A stretch of DNA of 64,000 nucleotides from Sarcocystis neurona (taxonomy: Eukaryota > Apicomplexa > Conoidasida > Eucoccidiorida > Sarcocystidae), in NCBI GenBank assembly GCA_000727475.1, contig KL647289.1, positions 5,212,019 through 5,276,018 of the forward strand, read 5' to 3'. A program made the translations under genes and the position numbers. The notes under the pieces are model-generated. The model ran no database searches, was not told the DNA's origin, and was given only the letters and a program-made list of their open reading frames with translations. Positions 61,870-64,000 of the stretch are shown here, one piece after another. Position 1 is the first letter of the stretch. The number at the start of each line of letters is the position of its first letter.

Positions 61870-64000
61870 ATAACGAGACTTACTTCACACTAGAAAACGT
61901 GTAGGAGAGACTGCAGTCCAGCACGCAACTCTGCTGCAGCTTTTCAGACTCACGCCGTCGCCAGCTAAAGATCGTGCGATAACAGGAGGAGAGTCTAACA
62001 GACAGGGAGAACGCCGATTGATGCGAGCGACATTGCGAATCTGAACCAGCACAGCCTCTTGAAGCGCAGCGTTTGCCGGAAGAGCTGAGTACAGGTCGAC
62101 CATCCGCATGGCAGGCAGTGGCACCGTCAGGTGAAGAGGCAGCACTGCCACCAGTTGTGACTGCGTTGTGCCAGTACAGCAGCAACAGTAACAGACGCAG
62201 CACCGTAGCAGGATGCACGTAGCGAGAACACTGTGAGGCTCAAAGTGAGCTACTACTATAAATTCAGCCGCTAGGTAAGCTGGCCACGCGCGCAATATGT
62301 GTATGTGCGCGAGCTGTTCTCATTTTATAGACGCCGCGCAGCGAAAACAACTGTTCCTGTCTTGTGTGTTTGGCGATGCGCATGAGACATTCGCTGAAAA
62401 GGTGTCCATAGAGATTAGAAGGTCATCACAATCATGTAGCGACTGACGTCTATGTTCAAATGGCAAAGCAGCATCTGCAGGGCTTCTCTACCAGCACGGG
62501 TACACGTGTGTATACATCGATTTCAAGAATAAGTATTTACATGTACGTACACCACGTGTCAGAGGAACACTCGTGCGTCTCTCTTTCGATTCGGTAAAGT
62601 CGACCATTCCACCTGTCTTGAGGGCGTTTCCAAGCACGTTATTCCATATTACTGCGCGTACGTGTGATTGAGGTGAGTGTCAGTAGTGTGCTGAATTTGT
62701 TAGACTGAGGACAAGCTAATACGCAGGCGTAAATTAAACCTGTTGCCACACGAATGCTTTTTAAGCACTACCGTTCAACGCGCGCAGACACTTGTTGCAT
62801 CTACCAAGCTGGCAACGAATCGTCGTACGTAGATTCCTATGGTTAGCATTTTCGAGTTTGTTTGTCAGTTTTTCGTAAGTAGTGAGGCGCCGGTAGGCCT
62901 GGCTGCGCTCTGCACACTCGGGACAGCCTTTCTGTTTTCACGTAACAGTGCGCGTGTCCACGTGTTTGTATCCATGCTGGACGTGTGTACAGCGTGCAAT
63001 AATGCCTCTTTACTATACAAGTAGGGATATATTTGTAGTGTACGATTGCCCGCTTGTAAAGACTGTCCTGCTGTCGGTGGCGTCCCCTGCTTTCCTTCTT
63101 CAGCAGATGCTCGCGGCTCCAAAGGTTCACCCCGCGTAGCACACAGCTGCTCGGTTGAGATCAACTGAATGAAATAAGTTGCAGAATGTGAGTGAGCAAG
63201 AAATTCAAAGGCACGCCAATTATCTTTCTCATTTTTGAACACACGGGGAATTGTCGACGTCGCAGATGGCTCACGTCAACTTCGTGCGAAGCCGTGTGCA
63301 GGCCTGCACTGATATATATGTAGTTCAATGTAGGTAGCTGTATATATATGTTTTCGTGCATATACCCGAATGTATCTCAATGCTGTCTCAACGCCACCTG
63401 TGCTTTGCGGGTGGGAACATTGTGGGAAATCGGGAGGCTCTTTTACACACGATTTAGTTGCGCAGTTTGCCCAGTGGACGAGCCTACGTCAAACTTGTTA
63501 GTCAAACACGTGTACCCAGCGCAGTATAGCTTGTGGACGTTCGCAATGTTATTGAGAACGTGGAGGAAAGAGACGCGATTGAAACCTGCATACCGGAAGC
63601 GTACCTGTCCGCGAGGCACCTCTAGACACGACTGGACACCCTAAGTGCAGCAGATGGACGTGTTTGGGCTAAGCGCTGCAAGCTGCGTGTCTAGGTCCTG
63701 TTTCGCTTGTGCACGTCTGTCTTCCAGCATCGAAATTCCTGTCTCATCGTACGATCTGCCACGTACGTGCGACAATGTAGTTCGATACGCCCCAGTCAAA
63801 CGATGTATCCTCTATGAAGGCTGAGTTATCTGTAAGCCTGCAGCAGGTTTAGAGTCCGATTTCCGCTATGACAGCTCACGCAGGTGCAGTTGTGGTAAAG
63901 CACCTGGTTAAAAGAAGCAAAGGATATCACTCCGCCGCAGAAGCCGCCGAAAGAATTACATAAGTGTGTAACGGGAGCTGCAGCATTTCAAAAAAAGGCC
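61870..64000. other. right end without a supported gene
   Basis: After the ATP4 read-through stop, only short frames on both strands are seen. A short terminal ATP4 exon could lie here but I could not place it. Around 62839-63142 both strands are open for about 60-100 codons with no motif. Near 63300-63350 there are brief TATATATG runs. No tRNA-like or repeat structure was found. Confidence 0.3.

Overview
This window looks like nuclear DNA from a coccidian apicomplexan, probably a member of the Sarcocystidae such as Sarcocystis or a relative. The genus is inferred and not proven. The supporting signs are spliced genes with long GT-AG introns, roughly balanced base composition, a P-type ATPase of the apicomplexan ATP4 type, apicomplexan-style subtilisins, and genes for flagellar proteins that in this group are needed only by the male gamete. 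There is no sign of operons, CRISPR, tRNA/rRNA genes or a recognisable mobile element.

Layout. Positions 1-6.8 kb carry a minus-strand multi-exon gene coding for a PH domain followed by coiled coil. A minus-strand CFAP97-family gene follows (7.1-7.9 kb). At 10.7-18.1 kb two plus-strand subtilisin-like protease genes stand head to tail. Each has six exons, and their four internal exons have identical lengths, so they are a clear tandem duplication. CFAP221 (PCDP1), a central-apparatus protein of the axoneme, lies at 19.5-22.8 kb on plus. A type II membrane protein with a LicD/fukutin-like domain lies on minus at 23.5-24.9 kb.

The 25-35 kb stretch is harder. It holds minus-strand exon groups that I can splice locally but cannot name. 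One gene (30.4-34.0 kb) has a Pro/Ser/Thr-rich segment and two copies of a short helical domain, each encoded by one phase 1-1 exon, and one intron with a GC donor. A UBC6/UBE2J-type, tail-anchored E2 ubiquitin-conjugating enzyme is complete on minus at 35.95-39.17 kb in seven exons. Positions 39.2-43.3 kb hold no gene I can defend. An unnamed minus-strand gene occupies about 43.4-45.65 kb. The right third (46.0-61.9 kb) is one plus-strand gene, ATP4, with 13 exons assigned by matching splice phases. Its intron 10 holds a long ATGT-type microsatellite. The last 2 kb show no supported gene.

The genes are independent housekeeping, secretory and gamete functions: ATP4 exports sodium at the plasma membrane, the E2 serves ER-associated degradation, the subtilisins are secretory proteases, and CFAP97 and CFAP221 serve the gamete flagellum. 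All exon borders are read by eye from splice motifs, reading frame and phase. No transcript data were available.
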